Assembly (NCBI RefSeq): GCF_004348315.1
Contig: NZ_SMKC01000001.1
Coordinates: forward strand, 43,524 to 107,523
Length of the DNA stretch: 64,000 bases
Direction: 5' to 3'
Origin: Streptomyces sp. 8K308
Lineage (GTDB): Bacteria > Actinomycetota > Actinomycetes > Streptomycetales > Streptomycetaceae
Numbering within the stretch: position 1 is the stretch's first letter; each line of letters starts with the position of its first letter. Positions 8,350 through 16,483 of the stretch are shown here, one piece after another. Made by a program: the position numbers and the translations under genes. The notes beneath the pieces were generated by a model. The model did no database searches. It was not told the DNA's origin and saw nothing but the letters and a program-made list of their open reading frames with translations.

Positions 8350-9458
8350 GGCACCGGCTCTGCCTGGCCGCCGCAGGACTCCCTGACGTTCAGGGTGGGC
8401 CACAACTGGACCCGGTGCACCGGGCGTTCGCCGGTGTCGGCGACGCGGGCCAGGGCCAGTTCGGCGGCCAGCGCGCCGAGCCGGTGCTTCTGCGGGCGCA
8501 CGGCGGTCAGCGGCGGGTCGGAGGCGGCCGCGACCTCGTCGTCGTAGGAGACGACGGCCAGCTCCTCGGGCACCCGAAGGCCCGAGTCGCGGGCGCGCTC
8601 CAGCATGCCGATGGCCTCCCGGTCGGAGTGGACGAGCAGCGCCCGCACCCCGCGCTCCCGGCAGCGGGCGAGCACCTCGTCGTAGGCGTCGATCCAGCCG
8701 GGGGTGCCGTAGGTGGGCACGTCGATGTCCAGGTGGAGGTGGGGCGGCAGGTCGAGCGAGGCGGTGGTCTCACGCCAACCGGCCCGCAGCGCCCGGCTGG
8801 TGGGGCTGGAGCGCGAGGTGATCAGGGCGATCGTCCGGTGCCCGAGGGTGACCAGGTGCCGGACGGCGAGACCGGCGCCGAGCGCGTGCGCGGTGGTGGC
8901 CGCGTCGAGCGCCAGGGTGGGCAGCGCGGGCGGCGGCAGCCGCTCCACGAGCACCACCGGTATGGGCAGGCCGCCGAGCCAGCGCAGCAGTTCGAGGCCG
9001 GCGGCGCCGGCGATGGTGGGCGCGACGAGCAGCGTCTGGATGCCGCGGTCGAGCAACGCGGCGACCTGGCGGCGGTCGTCGGCCGGGTCGTAGCTCGAGG
9101 CGCGCATCACAAGACGGCCGCCCTCGGCCGAGACGGCGGCCTGGGCGCCCTGGATCACCTCGGGCCAGTAGTACTCGGCCGAGGGCACGACCATGCCGAC
9201 GAAGACGGCCGGCGGCCCGCCCCGGTTCCGCTCGCCGAGGCCGCGGTAGGGCAGCGTGATGCCGCCGTGCACCCGGCGGACCAGGCCGCGGTCGGCGAGC
9301 GCGGTGACGTCGCGGCGCACGGTCACGGCCGAGACGCCGAGCCGCCGCACCAGTTCGGAGAGGCGCACGGTGCCCGCGCGCCGGACGGCGGACAGGATGT
9401 GCTCCTGCCGCTCCCAGGCGAGGCCGCCGGGCCCCGGTGCGCCGTCCCCCGCCTCCAT
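8346..9458 (-). CDS. Hybrid regulator: DeoR-type HTH with LacI-type sugar-binding domain
   Basis: About 370 residues from the ATG at 9458 (a GTG at 9461 is equally possible; GAAGGGGGCGGTG precedes). The first 70 residues are a DeoR-type winged helix (VRLSELVRRLGVSAVTVRRDV, RGLVRRVHGGITLPYRG). The remainder is a periplasmic-binding-protein-like sensor of the LacI/GalR type (FVGMVVPSAEYYWPEVIQG, VRALLVHSDREAIGMLERA, ELAVVSYDDEVA). Such hybrids are known in actinobacteria and control neighbouring sugar ABC operons. It is divergent from the ABC operon starting at 9613; the direct repeats at 9474-9493 between them are a likely operator. It ends in a 4-base CTAG shared with the convergent symporter gene. 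Confidence 0.88.
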   Translation of the reverse strand: MEAGDGAPGPGGLAWERQEHILSAVRRAGTVRLSELVRRLGVSAVTVRRDVTALADRGLVRRVHGGITLPYRGLGERNRGGPPAVFVGMVVPSAEYYWPEVIQGAQAAVSAEGGRLVMRASSYDPADDRRQVAALLDRGIQTLLVAPTIAGAAGLELLRWLGGLPIPVVLVERLPPPALPTLALDAATTAHALGAGLAVRHLVTLGHRTIALITSRSSPTSRALRAGWRETTASLDLPPHLHLDIDVPTYGTPGWIDAYDEVLARCRERGVRALLVHSDREAIGMLERARDSGLRVPEELAVVSYDDEVAAASDPPLTAVRPQKHRLGALAAELALARVADTGERPVHRVQLWPTLNVRESCGGQAEPVP

Positions 9459-9473
9459 CACCGCCCCCTTCGT

Positions 9474-9493
9474 TTCTGATCGATTCTGATCGA
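9474..9493. promoter_or_regulatory. Tandem direct repeat, candidate operator of the DeoR-LacI hybrid
   Basis: Two abutting copies of TTCTGATCGA (9474-9483 and 9484-9493), followed by a looser TTTGGTTCTGGATGATTGA. The repeats lie in the divergent spacer between the regulator (start 9458) and the ABC lipoprotein (start 9613). DeoR-family factors typically bind short direct repeats. The same ATCGATT core appears in front of the isomerase operon at 18385. Confidence 0.55.
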
Positions 9494-9612
9494 TTTGGTT
9501 CTGGATGATTGACCTCGAACTATGGCACAGGTTGAAGTGTCCGGCACCACTCCCAAGGGGCGGGGTGAACGTCCGGCGGGGCCGTCGGGCGGGATGGAGA
9601 AGGGACGAAGTA

Positions 9613-10923
9613 ATGGCGCTTCACACCGGCTGGTCGCGGCGCGCGCTGCTGCGCGCCGCGGCGCTCGCCGCGGGCGGTACCGCCCTGGCGGGCTGTTCGT
9701 CGCGGACGACGGCCTCGGGGGCCACCCGGGTCACCATCTGGTCCTGGCTGACCGGCATGGACCAGTACGTGGCCGCCTTCAACGCCGCCCAGCGGGACGT
9801 GCACGTCGAGCTCAACGTGATCGCCGGCGGCCTGTCCGGCGGCTACGCGCAGCAGACCAACGCCATCCGCGCGCACAACGCGCCCGACATCCTGCACGTC
9901 GAGTACCAGGGCCTGATCCAGGTCCTGGCCACGGGCGGGCTGCGCGAGATCACCGACGACGTCGCCGACCTGGGCGACGGCTACTCCCCCGCCGCCTGGC
10001 GCGCGGTGCGACCCGACGGCCGGACCTGGGCCGTGCCGATGGACCTCGCCCCGATGGCCTTCTACTACCGCAAGGACCTCTTCGACGAGCACGGCATCGC
10101 GGTGCCGCGCACCTGGGACGAGTTCGCCGTGGCCGCCGAGGCGGTCAGGGAGGCCGACCCGGCCGCCAGGATCACCACCTTCCCGCTCAACGACGGCTCC
10201 TTCTTCGCCGGCATGTGCTGGGGTGCCGGCGACCCGTGGTGGCGGATCGAGGGCGACACCTGGCTGGTCGACGTCGCCAGCGAGGGCACCCTGCGCACCG
10301 CCGCCTACTGGCAGGACCTGATAGCCGCCGACCTCGTCGGCTCCGGCGGCACCGGAACCCAGGACTGGATCGCCGGCATGCACGAGGGGCGCCTCTGGGG
10401 GCTGCTCGGCGCGGCCTGGAGCGTCGGCACGCTCAAGAGATCCATACCCGACGACACCGGCCGCTGGGCCGTCGCGACCATGCCGACCTGGGGCGGCGAG
10501 CCGGCCAACGGGATGCAGGGCGGCAGCGCGTTCGGCGTGTCGGCGGAGAGCCCGGTCCCCGAGGCGGCCCTCACCTTCCTGCGCTGGCTGTGCACCGCCG
10601 AGGACTACCCGCGCATCGGCGCCGCCTTCACCTCGCCGTTCCCCGCCTACCAGCCCATCAGGAACGTCGCCCGCGAGGTCGTCTCCAACGACTTCTTCAT
10701 CGGCGACAACGTCTACGACGTGCTCGACGAGGCCTCGGCCCGGGTCCCCGACTGGACCTGGGGGCCCAACGCCCTCGGCCTGTTCTCCACCGTCGCCGAC
10801 TCCCTCGGCCGGGTGAGCACCGGCGGCAGCACCATCCCCGACGCGGTCCGCCACGTGCAGACCGCCGCCGTCTCCGACATGCGCGGCCGGGGTCTCTCGG
10901 TCCGTGAGGGGAGCCCCGCATGA
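9613..10923 (+). CDS. Sugar ABC transporter substrate-binding lipoprotein
   Basis: 436 residues from the ATG at 9613 (AAGGGACGAAGTA precedes). The N-terminus has a twin arginine followed by a hydrophobic run and a lipobox (RRALLRAAALAAGGTALAGC, Cys at about residue 28), so it is exported, possibly by Tat, and lipid-anchored. The body is a CUT1-type extracellular solute-binding protein (bacterial SBP family 1): TIWSWLTGMDQYVAAFNAAQ, APDILHVEYQ, AVPMDLAPMAFYYRKDLFDE. It delivers a sugar or oligosaccharide to the permeases encoded next. No ATP-binding gene is in the operon, which is normal for CUT1 systems in Streptomyces that share the MsiK ATPase. Confidence 0.93.
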   Translation: MALHTGWSRRALLRAAALAAGGTALAGCSSRTTASGATRVTIWSWLTGMDQYVAAFNAAQRDVHVELNVIAGGLSGGYAQQTNAIRAHNAPDILHVEYQGLIQVLATGGLREITDDVADLGDGYSPAAWRAVRPDGRTWAVPMDLAPMAFYYRKDLFDEHGIAVPRTWDEFAVAAEAVREADPAARITTFPLNDGSFFAGMCWGAGDPWWRIEGDTWLVDVASEGTLRTAAYWQDLIAADLVGSGGTGTQDWIAGMHEGRLWGLLGAAWSVGTLKRSIPDDTGRWAVATMPTWGGEPANGMQGGSAFGVSAESPVPEAALTFLRWLCTAEDYPRIGAAFTSPFPAYQPIRNVAREVVSNDFFIGDNVYDVLDEASARVPDWTWGPNALGLFSTVADSLGRVSTGGSTIPDAVRHVQTAAVSDMRGRGLSVREGSPA

Positions 10924-11852
10924 CCGTCGTCACACCCACCCGCTCCCCGAAGACCGCCGACGGCTCTCCCATGCCCGGCGCGCCCCGCCACCGACGCACC
11001 TCGCCGGCCACCCTGCTGCTCGTCGCGCCCTTCGCGCTGCTGCTCACCGGCACCGTGCTGGTGCCCGTCGGCTACGCGCTCTACCTCAGCCTGTTCACCG
11101 AGCGCCTCTCCGGGCTCGGCTTCGAGGGGCCGCACGACGTCTTCGTCTGGCTGGAGAACTACGGCGACGTGCTCACCGACGCCGCGTTCCACGACAGCGT
11201 GGGCAACGTCGCGCTCTACGCCCTCATCCACGTCCCGCTGATGCTCGGCGGCGCGCTGCTGCTCGCCCTGCTGCTCGACGCCGCCACCGTCCGGCTCCGC
11301 CAGGTCTGGTCGCTCGCCGTCTTCCTGCCCTACGCCGTGCCCGGCGTGATCGCCGGCCTGGTCTGGGCCTACCTCTACAGCCCCAACATCGGCCCGCTCA
11401 ACGACGTGTTGCCCTGGGACCCGCTGGGCAGCGACGGCGTGCTGCCCTCCATCGTCAACATGGCCACCTGGCAGTGGATGGGCTACAACATGATCATCTT
11501 CTACACCGCGCTGCGCACCGTGCCCCGCGAGGTCCTGGAGGCCGCCCGGGTGGACGGCGCGGGCGGCCTCCGTACCGCGCTCGGCATCAAGGTCCCGATG
11601 ATCAGGCCCACCATGTTCGTCGCCCTGGTCTTCACCGTCGTCGGCTCCCTCCAGCTCTTCACCGAGCCCCTGGTGCTGCGCAACTTCACGCCCTCGGTCA
11701 CCAGCACCTGGACCCCCAGCCTCTACGTCTACGAGGCCGCCTTCATCAGCAACGACTACGGCCGGGCCGCCGCCGCCTCGCTGCTGCTCGCGGTCGCCTC
11801 GGCCCTGCTCTCGGCGCTCGTGATGCGCCTGTCCGCCCGGAGGACCCGATGA
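10920..11852 (+). CDS. Sugar ABC transporter permease (CUT1, MalF/UgpA type)
   Basis: 310 residues from the ATG at 10920, overlapping the lipoprotein stop (ATGA). Six membrane segments from about residue 32. The cytoplasmic EAA loop that contacts the ATPase is visible as EVLEAARVDGAGGLRTALGIKVPMI at about residues 205-230. The N-terminal 30 residues are a Pro/Thr-rich cytoplasmic tail. It forms a heterodimer with the next gene's product and imports the sugar bound by the lipoprotein. Confidence 0.94.
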   Translation: MTVVTPTRSPKTADGSPMPGAPRHRRTSPATLLLVAPFALLLTGTVLVPVGYALYLSLFTERLSGLGFEGPHDVFVWLENYGDVLTDAAFHDSVGNVALYALIHVPLMLGGALLLALLLDAATVRLRQVWSLAVFLPYAVPGVIAGLVWAYLYSPNIGPLNDVLPWDPLGSDGVLPSIVNMATWQWMGYNMIIFYTALRTVPREVLEAARVDGAGGLRTALGIKVPMIRPTMFVALVFTVVGSLQLFTEPLVLRNFTPSVTSTWTPSLYVYEAAFISNDYGRAAAASLLLAVASALLSALVMRLSARRTR

Positions 11853-12700
11853 GAACGCCGTCTTCGTCGCGCTGGATGTCCAGGGGCGCCGTGCACGCCC
11901 TGCTGCTGATCGCCGCCCTCTACAGCGTGCTGCCGCTGGTCTGGCTGGTCACCTCGGCCACCAAGTCCGTGGGCGACTTCTCCACCACCGGCGCCTTCGA
12001 GCTCGGCGACTGGAACCTGTGGACCAACCTCGACGACCTGTTCGCCGAGGAGGACGGCGTCTTCCTCGACTGGGCGCGCAACTCCCTGCTCTACGCCGGC
12101 CTCGGCTCCGTGCTCGGCGCGCTGATCTGCGCCGCCTGCGGATACGCCATCGCCAAGCTCGACTTCCCGGGACGCCGCGCCCTGTTCGCCGTCACCCTGG
12201 CCGGCGTGCTGGTGCCCACCACCGCGCTCGCCCTGCCGCTCTACCTGATGGCCTCAGAACTGCGCGTGGTCAACACCTTCTGGGCGGTGTTCATCCCGCT
12301 GCTCACCAACCCCTTCGGCGTCTACCTGGCCCGCGCCTACGCCGAGGCCGCCGTGCCCGACGAGGTGCTCGAGGCGGCCAGGATGGACGGCTCGAACGAG
12401 CTGCGCACCTTCTTCACCATCGCGCTGCCCATGATGCGCCCCGGCGTGGTAACCATCCTGCTGTTCCAGTTCGTGGGCATCTGGAACAACTTCTTCCTGC
12501 CCCTCGTCATGCTCACGGATCCCGAGCTGTTCCCGATGACCCTTGGCCTCTTCCAGTGGAGCGCGCGCGTGGCCCAGTTCCCGCAGTACACCCCCCTCGT
12601 CGTCACCGGATCGCTGCTCGCGGTCGTCCCCCTGGTGGTGGCGTTCGTCGTGTTGCAACGCCAGTGGCGCTCCGGCCTGGCCGCGGGGAGCGTGCGGTGA
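11849..12700 (+). CDS. Sugar ABC transporter permease (CUT1, MalG/UgpE type)
   Basis: 283 residues from the ATG at 11849, overlapping the previous stop by 4 bases; a much longer open frame upstream in this phase is only a shadow of the first permease. Six membrane helices, with the EAA motif at DEVLEAARMDGSNELRTFFTIALP. The C-terminal VVLQRQWRSGLAAGSVR matches the usual QR.F..GL..GAVKG end of this subfamily. It is the second half of the channel for the operon's sugar substrate. Its TGA overlaps the GTG of the dehydrogenase gene. Confidence 0.94.
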   Translation: MRTPSSSRWMSRGAVHALLLIAALYSVLPLVWLVTSATKSVGDFSTTGAFELGDWNLWTNLDDLFAEEDGVFLDWARNSLLYAGLGSVLGALICAACGYAIAKLDFPGRRALFAVTLAGVLVPTTALALPLYLMASELRVVNTFWAVFIPLLTNPFGVYLARAYAEAAVPDEVLEAARMDGSNELRTFFTIALPMMRPGVVTILLFQFVGIWNNFFLPLVMLTDPELFPMTLGLFQWSARVAQFPQYTPLVVTGSLLAVVPLVVAFVVLQRQWRSGLAAGSVR

Positions 12701-13725
12701 CGCTGCCGGAGCGGCCCTGCCGCCCTGACACCCTGCTGGTGATGGACGCCGGCTGGCTCGGCACCCTGTTCGGCGAGGCCGAGCTCGCCCGTCTCGGCGA
12801 GCTCGCCACCCTCGGCGAGCCGCTGGCCGCCCACGAGTTGAGCTCCCCGGCCGCGCGCCGCCGGCTCGCGACCGCCGAGGTGCTGCTCACCTCGTGGGGC
12901 TGCCCACAGCTCGACGACGAGGTGCTGGCCGCCGCGCCCCGGCTGCGGGCCGTGCTGCACGCGGCCGGCACCGTGCGGCCGCACGTCACCGACGCCGTGT
13001 TCGACCGCGGCATCCTGGTCACCACGGCCGCCGACGCCAACGCCGAGCCGGTCGCCCAGTACACGCTGGCCGCGGTGCTGTGGGCGTTCAAGAAGGTGCC
13101 GTTCCTGGCCGCCGAGTCCCGCCGGTTCCGCACCGACTGGAGCTACCGCGACACGCACGGCGAGCTGACCGGGCGGGACCGCACGGTGGTGCTGGTCGGC
13201 TTCTCCCGGATCGGCCGCCGGGTCACCGAGCTGCTGGTGCGGCTCGACCTGGCTCGGGTGCTGGTCGTCGACCCGGTCGCCGACCCGGCCGCCATCGTCG
13301 CGGCCGGCGCCGAACCCGCCACGCTGGCCGACGCGTTGCCCAGGGCCGACGTGCTCAGCCTGCACGCGCCCGCGCTGCCGGAGACCCGCCACCTCATCGG
13401 CGCCGCCGAACTCGCCGCGCTGCCGCCCCAGTCGGTGTTGATCAACACCGCGCGCGGCGCGCTCGTCGACACCGCTGCGCTCGAACACGCCTGCGCCACC
13501 GGCGCGTTGCATGCCATCCTGGACGTCACCGAGCCCGAGCCGCTGCCCGACGCCTCGCCGCTCTACGACCTGCCCAACGTGGTGCTCACCCCGCACATCG
13601 CCGGCTCGCTCGGCTCCGAGACCCGCCGGATGACGGCCGCCGCGCTCGACGAACTGGAGCGCTACGCCGCCGGGGCGCCGCCGCTCGATCCGGTCACCAG
13701 GGAGTCGCTGGCGGTGCAGGCGTGA
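12697..13725 (+). CDS. D-isomer-specific 2-hydroxyacid dehydrogenase
   Basis: 342 residues from the GTG at 12697, overlapping the permease stop (GTGA). The NAD-binding Rossmann core begins at VVLVGFSRIGRRVTELL near residue 164; the usual GxGxxG is read here as G-F-S-R-I-G. Catalytic residues of the family are present: the Arg in LINTARGALVDTAALE, the Glu in LDVTEPEPLP, and the His in LTPHIAGSLG. These enzymes interconvert 2-keto acids and D-2-hydroxy acids. In this operon it may reduce an acid released from the transported carbohydrate, which is inference. It is translationally coupled on both sides. Confidence 0.9.
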   Translation: MTLPERPCRPDTLLVMDAGWLGTLFGEAELARLGELATLGEPLAAHELSSPAARRRLATAEVLLTSWGCPQLDDEVLAAAPRLRAVLHAAGTVRPHVTDAVFDRGILVTTAADANAEPVAQYTLAAVLWAFKKVPFLAAESRRFRTDWSYRDTHGELTGRDRTVVLVGFSRIGRRVTELLVRLDLARVLVVDPVADPAAIVAAGAEPATLADALPRADVLSLHAPALPETRHLIGAAELAALPPQSVLINTARGALVDTAALEHACATGALHAILDVTEPEPLPDASPLYDLPNVVLTPHIAGSLGSETRRMTAAALDELERYAAGAPPLDPVTRESLAVQA

Positions 13726-15728
13726 CCGTGCTTCCCGAGGAGGACCGGCTCCTCTCCCCGCACACCGGCTGGACCAGGGCGCACTGGGCCGCGCACGCCG
13801 ACCGGATGCTGGCCGCCCTCGAGCCGTACCGCTCCCCCGGGCTCGCCCGGGTCGACCTGCCGGGCCCGGCCAGCCGCTACGGCCCCGACTCGGACGGCCT
13901 CGAGGGCTTCGCCCGCTCCTTCCTGCTGGCCGGCTTCCGCATCGCGGGCGAACGAGGCGCCGGGCAGGAGGCGTTGATCGAGCGGTACGCGGCCGGCCTG
14001 GCCGCCGGCACCGACCCGCGCCACCCCGAGCACTGGCCGCGCCCCGACCGGCTCGGCCAGGCGAAGGTCGAGGCGGCCTCCATCGCGCTGGTCCTCCAAC
14101 TCACCCGCGCCTGGCTGTGGGAGGCGCTGGACGACGGCGTGCGGGAACGGACCGTCGACTGGCTGGCCACCGTCGTCGGCCAGCCCTACCCGCCCATCAA
14201 CTGGGTCTGGTTCCGCGTCGTCGTCGAGTCCTTCCTGCGCGAGGCCGGTGGCCCCTGGTCGGCCGCCGACATCGAGGAGGACCTGGCCGTCCACGCCACC
14301 CTGCGCCGTCCTGGCGGTTGGCTCTCGGACGGCGCGGAGGAACGCGCCTACGACCACTACACCGGCTGGGCGCTCCACCTCTATCCGCTGCTGTGGACCC
14401 GCCTCTTCGACGTCACCGGCACGCTCTGCCCGCCCGAACTGCCGGACCGCTGGGCCGCCGACCTCGGCCACTACCTGAAGGACGCGGTCCGGCTGGTCGG
14501 CGCCGACGGCTCGCCGCTGCTGCAGGGCCGCAGCCTGATCTACCGGTTCGCGGCCGCCGCGCCGTTCTGGGCCGCCGCGTTCACCGGCGTCGATGCCCTG
14601 CCGCCCGGCATGCTGCGCCGCGCCGCGAGCGGCGTCCTGCGGCACTTCGCCGACCACGGCGCGCCGGACGGGCGCGGGCTGCTGACGGTCGGCTGGCACC
14701 ACGCCTGGCCCGCGATGCGGCAGGCCTACTCGGGCCCGGGATCGCCCTACTGGGCGGCCAAGGGCCTGCTTGGCCTCGCGCTGCCGGCCGACCACCCGGT
14801 GTGGACGGCCAGGGAAGAGCCGCTGCCGGTCGAGACCGGCGATCAGGCCCGGGTGGTCGCCGCGCCCGGCTGGCTGGCCTCGGCCCGCCGCGACACCGGC
14901 ATCGCGCTCGTCCTCAACCACGGCACCGACCACGCGGCGCCCGGCGCGACGACCGCCGACGCCCCGCTGTACGCCAGGCTCGGCTACTCCACGGCCACCG
15001 CGCCGCCGCTGACCGGGCCGGCCGCGGCCCAGCCGCTGGACAACGCGGTGGTGCTCCTCGACCACGCCGGCCGCGCCACCCACCGCGCCGGCTTCGTCAC
15101 GCACTATGTGAGCGAACTCCCCGGCGGCGTGCTGGCCGCGGCCTCCGGCGGCCAGGCCCGCTGGGTGGACACCAGCGCCGACGACAGCCCCGACCACGGC
15201 TCGGGCCGCGCCGGCGCGGTGGCCCCAGGACCGGTGCTGACCGTCGCCTCGGTGCTGCGGGACGGCGTGGAGGTGCGGCTCGCCCGCGTCGCGGGCGAGG
15301 ATGCCGGGACATGGCGGGAACTCCGCCTCGGCGGCTGGCCGGTGACCGCCGACGAACCGCCCACGACGGAGGCGACCGCCGGCGTGGCGAGCGCCGCGGG
15401 CGCCGGCGGTCGTCGTCCGCTGGCCGCGGGGGCCACGCGCGGCGCGCCGAGCGCCGGTCTCCGCTCCACGGTGCGGAGCCTGCTCGGCCTCGACCGGTCT
15501 GGCGTCACGTCGTTGACGGACGTGACGCCGCTCGGCCGCCACACGGCGGTGCCGTGGCTGGCCACCGCCGGCCCGCCGTCTCCCGGCGCGGTGCTGGCCG
15601 CCCTGGTGGTCCTCGATCGCTCGGACGCCACACCCCCCGCCGTCCCCGAGGTCACCGTCGGCCCTGGCGACCTGGTGACGGTTGGCTGGCCCGACGGCCT
15701 GGTCAGCGAGGTGACACTGCCCGCGTAG
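13722..15728 (+). CDS. DUF2264 domain protein (putative carbohydrate-active)
   Basis: 668 residues from the GTG at 13722, overlapping the dehydrogenase stop (GTGA). The first ~400 residues are the DUF2264 domain: SPHTGWTRAHWAAHADRMLAA, then INWVWFRVVVESFLREAG, DGAEERAYDHYTGWALHLY and LLQGRSLIYRFAAAAPFWAA. The last ~270 residues form a less conserved, Ala/Thr-rich beta domain. DUF2264 proteins have an alpha-barrel look related to unsaturated-uronyl hydrolases and are often found in polysaccharide-utilization loci, but no activity is established. No signal peptide is seen, so it should act inside the cell on the imported saccharide. It is the last gene of the operon; a hairpin follows at 15784. 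Confidence 0.87.
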   Translation: MTVLPEEDRLLSPHTGWTRAHWAAHADRMLAALEPYRSPGLARVDLPGPASRYGPDSDGLEGFARSFLLAGFRIAGERGAGQEALIERYAAGLAAGTDPRHPEHWPRPDRLGQAKVEAASIALVLQLTRAWLWEALDDGVRERTVDWLATVVGQPYPPINWVWFRVVVESFLREAGGPWSAADIEEDLAVHATLRRPGGWLSDGAEERAYDHYTGWALHLYPLLWTRLFDVTGTLCPPELPDRWAADLGHYLKDAVRLVGADGSPLLQGRSLIYRFAAAAPFWAAAFTGVDALPPGMLRRAASGVLRHFADHGAPDGRGLLTVGWHHAWPAMRQAYSGPGSPYWAAKGLLGLALPADHPVWTAREEPLPVETGDQARVVAAPGWLASARRDTGIALVLNHGTDHAAPGATTADAPLYARLGYSTATAPPLTGPAAAQPLDNAVVLLDHAGRATHRAGFVTHYVSELPGGVLAAASGGQARWVDTSADDSPDHGSGRAGAVAPGPVLTVASVLRDGVEVRLARVAGEDAGTWRELRLGGWPVTADEPPTTEATAGVASAAGAGGRRPLAAGATRGAPSAGLRSTVRSLLGLDRSGVTSLTDVTPLGRHTAVPWLATAGPPSPGAVLAALVVLDRSDATPPAVPEVTVGPGDLVTVGWPDGLVSEVTLPA

Positions 15729-15783
15729 CCACGGGCCGCTGGCAGCGGCCGGCCACGCCCGTTCGGCCGGGGCCGCCACGCCC

Positions 15784-15814
15784 GGCCCGCTCAGCCCCGG
15801 CCGGCGAGCGGGCC
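15784..15814. terminator. Hairpin between convergent genes
   Basis: A 9-bp stem (GGCCCGCTC at 15784-15792 with GAGCGGGCC at 15806-15814) lies in the 112-base gap between the DUF2264 stop and the stop of the convergent gene at 15841. It probably terminates both transcripts. Confidence 0.5.
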
Positions 15815-15840
15815 GCCGCCGTCCCGACCGGGCCCTCGGC

Positions 15841-16335
15841 TCAGGTCCGGTGGCAGAACACGCAGCCGGACCACAGCGGCCACGCGGTCAGCACCCGGTG
15901 CCTGGCACAGGAGGCGACCGCCCCGCCGTCCCGGCCGGGGAAGACGGTCGGGTCGGGGCGGGCGGTCGCCGGGTCGAAGGCGGCGACGATCTCCCGGTAC
16001 TCCGCCAGGTCGGCGGACGCGTGCGGCGGGTCGTAGCCCAGCTCGTCCCAGCGGTGCCGGGCGGCGGCCAGCCCGACGACATCAAGCACGAACCGCCGGT
16101 TCGTGGCCCACTCGACCGGGGTCGCTCCCCAGTCGAGTTCGCTCAGGTGGAATCCGACGGCGCCGCGCCCCCACATGCTCTGGTCCTGCGTGGCAATCAG
16201 CATGCCGAAGCGGAAGTGCCAGCGCCGGCACGCGAGTTCGGCCACCGCCAGCGTCAGTACGTCGACGAGGACCTCGGTGCCGCCGTTGGACAGGTACACA
16301 TCGCGCCCGAAGCCGTCCCCGAACGAACACCCCAC
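15841..16335 (-). CDS. Hypothetical protein with C-terminal CxxC
   Basis: 164 residues if it starts at the GTG at 16335; no good ribosome-binding site is visible and the start is uncertain. I do not recognise the family. Visible features: an N-terminal GCSFGDGFGRDVYLSNGG stretch, a central WHFRFGMLIATQDQSMWGRG segment, and a C-terminal CARHRVLTAWPLWSGCVFCHRT with a CVFCH (CxxCH-like) end that could bind metal. Codon usage fits the genome. It is convergent with the sugar operon and lies about 150 bases past the Gfo oxidoreductase gene on the same strand. Confidence 0.6.
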   Translation of the reverse strand: MGCSFGDGFGRDVYLSNGGTEVLVDVLTLAVAELACRRWHFRFGMLIATQDQSMWGRGAVGFHLSELDWGATPVEWATNRRFVLDVVGLAAARHRWDELGYDPPHASADLAEYREIVAAFDPATARPDPTVFPGRDGGAVASCARHRVLTAWPLWSGCVFCHRT

Positions 16336-16350
16336 GGGAACAGGCTACGC

Positions 16351-16379
16351 CGCCCAGCGGGGGCCAGACCGGCTGGGCG
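16351..16379 (-). terminator. Hairpin downstream of the Gfo/Idh/MocA gene
   Basis: An 8-bp inverted repeat (CGCCCAGC at 16351-16358, GCTGGGCG at 16372-16379) with a 13-base loop lies 105 bases past the oxidoreductase stop and just upstream of the hypothetical gene at 16335. It is a plausible but weak terminator for the isomerase-oxidoreductase operon. Confidence 0.4.
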
Positions 16380-16483
16380 CCGCAGCCGAAACCACCCGCC
16401 CGGCCGGCCGGTACGCGCGAGCCCGGGTCTCCCTCGTAGCTCGCCGCTCGGCCCGCCGGCCAGGCGACCCCCCGACCGCGCCC

